From Osedax fenrisi (lineage: Eukaryota; Annelida; Polychaeta; Sabellida; Siboglinidae), in contig OZ025239.1 of the NCBI GenBank assembly GCA_964019155.1, positions 80,441,402 to 80,505,401 of the forward strand: DNA of 64,000 nucleotides, written 5' to 3'. Positions 63,464 to 64,000 of this stretch are shown one piece after another. Position numbers and translations under genes: made by a program. The notes under the pieces were generated by a model, which worked only from the letters and a program-made list of their open reading frames with translations, was not told the origin of the DNA and did not search any database. Position 1 is the first letter of the stretch; each line of letters begins with the position of its first letter.

Positions 63464-64000
63464 CCTAATATGTTATTGTTGAAAGTATTTATTTAGACAC
63501 ATCATTAATAATAATAATTCTATATGTATCGAACAATATATATATATCACATATAGATACAAATAGCGAATGTATATAATTCGTACGCTAATATTCACGA
63601 TGCAAAACAATGCTAATCAATAAGAATGTTCTTTAATTTCTTTTTAAAGATATAAATTGAGAGTTTTTATTTTCAAGTTAAGGGGGTAGTTTATTCCATC
63701 TAATTGATGATGATGAAGTTACTTTTTCCCTTTCATATGTGATGCAATGGGTAATTGGTTGGTGTAGTTTAATGAAATTTGTGTTACAAAAGTGTTATAA
63801 AAGACTAGTGTTTATTTTAAGTTTATTTTTTATTGTTTTAAGTTTTATTTAGTTTCTATGATGTGTACAAAATGTAATAGGAGTATCTGCCAAATGTGCG
63901 TATAATTATATACAATAATTTTCATTAATTCGTATTTCGGAACTTTTTTTTATAATATGTGCAGAAAATAATAATAATATATGTACAATAAACAATAATG
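63017..64000. other. AT-rich sequence to the end of the window
   Basis: Presumed intron, with (AT)n at 63434-63460. No further exon recognised before the edge. Confidence 0.4.

Overview
This is a window of AT-rich eukaryotic, most probably invertebrate animal, DNA. It is roughly three-quarters A+T by eye. Coding pieces are short exons of 26 to about 500 bp with GT-AG introns. They are separated by (AT)n and other microsatellites, minisatellites, tRNA-derived SINEs, non-LTR and Ty3-type retrotransposons and many non-autonomous DNA transposons. No prokaryotic features, CRISPR array or intact tRNA/rRNA gene were seen. The species cannot be named from sequence alone.

Three protein-coding loci are supported. 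(1) At 1613-7747 (+) lie the last seven exons of an ABC transporter of the ABCA type. They encode a C-terminal nucleotide-binding domain and a glycine-rich tail. All exon phases agree and join into 453 codons plus a stop. Walker A and the H-loop His are intact, but the Q-loop, signature and Walker B residues are changed, so this NBD looks catalytically degenerate. (2) At 8120-8502 (-), converging on the ABC gene, is the terminal exon of a GNAT-fold N-acetyltransferase. (3) From 32783 to beyond 63014 (+) is a split gene for a voltage-sensor-domain protein related to Hv1/TMEM266. Eleven exons with compatible phases encode S1-S4, a predicted coiled coil and a long Ser/Thr-rich tail. The S1 Asp that is the Hv1 selectivity filter is kept. 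The S3 inner Asp is absent and S4 reads R-L-L-R-V-F-K. Its first intron would be about 19.6 kb and contains most of the mobile elements in the second half of the window.

Layout. 1-8.5 kb: ABC and GNAT genes tail to tail. 9.26-10.14 kb: 17 copies of a 52-bp minisatellite. 10.1-14.6 kb: AT-rich, with one weak candidate exon at 13325. 14.6-23.7 kb: a transposon graveyard with a fold-back element, two hAT-like elements with 8-bp target duplications, a tRNA-SINE, a palindrome-rich element and a 3.5-kb element with ACGGCCGT-repeat ends. 24.63-28.94 kb: a decayed but structurally complete Ty3-type LTR retrotransposon with LTRs, TSD, PBS and PPT. 29.67-31.12 kb: a TA-flanked element with a 493-bp MITE nested in it. 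32.16-32.78 kb: a CpG- and CRE-containing presumptive promoter. 32.8-52.4 kb: intron 1. 52.4-63.0 kb: the exons of the voltage-sensor gene. Its introns also hold a 1.58-kb (AGT)n tract that begins at a splice donor and a 1.7-kb 34-bp minisatellite just before the last visible exon.

The most noteworthy items are the divergent Hv1-like voltage sensor, the degenerate ABCA NBD, the splice-donor-anchored AGT tract, a ~300-bp-arm near-perfect palindrome flanked by TTAA inside intron 1, a two-copy ~490-bp MITE family with 8-bp TSDs, and three separate E-box (CACGTG) arrays.
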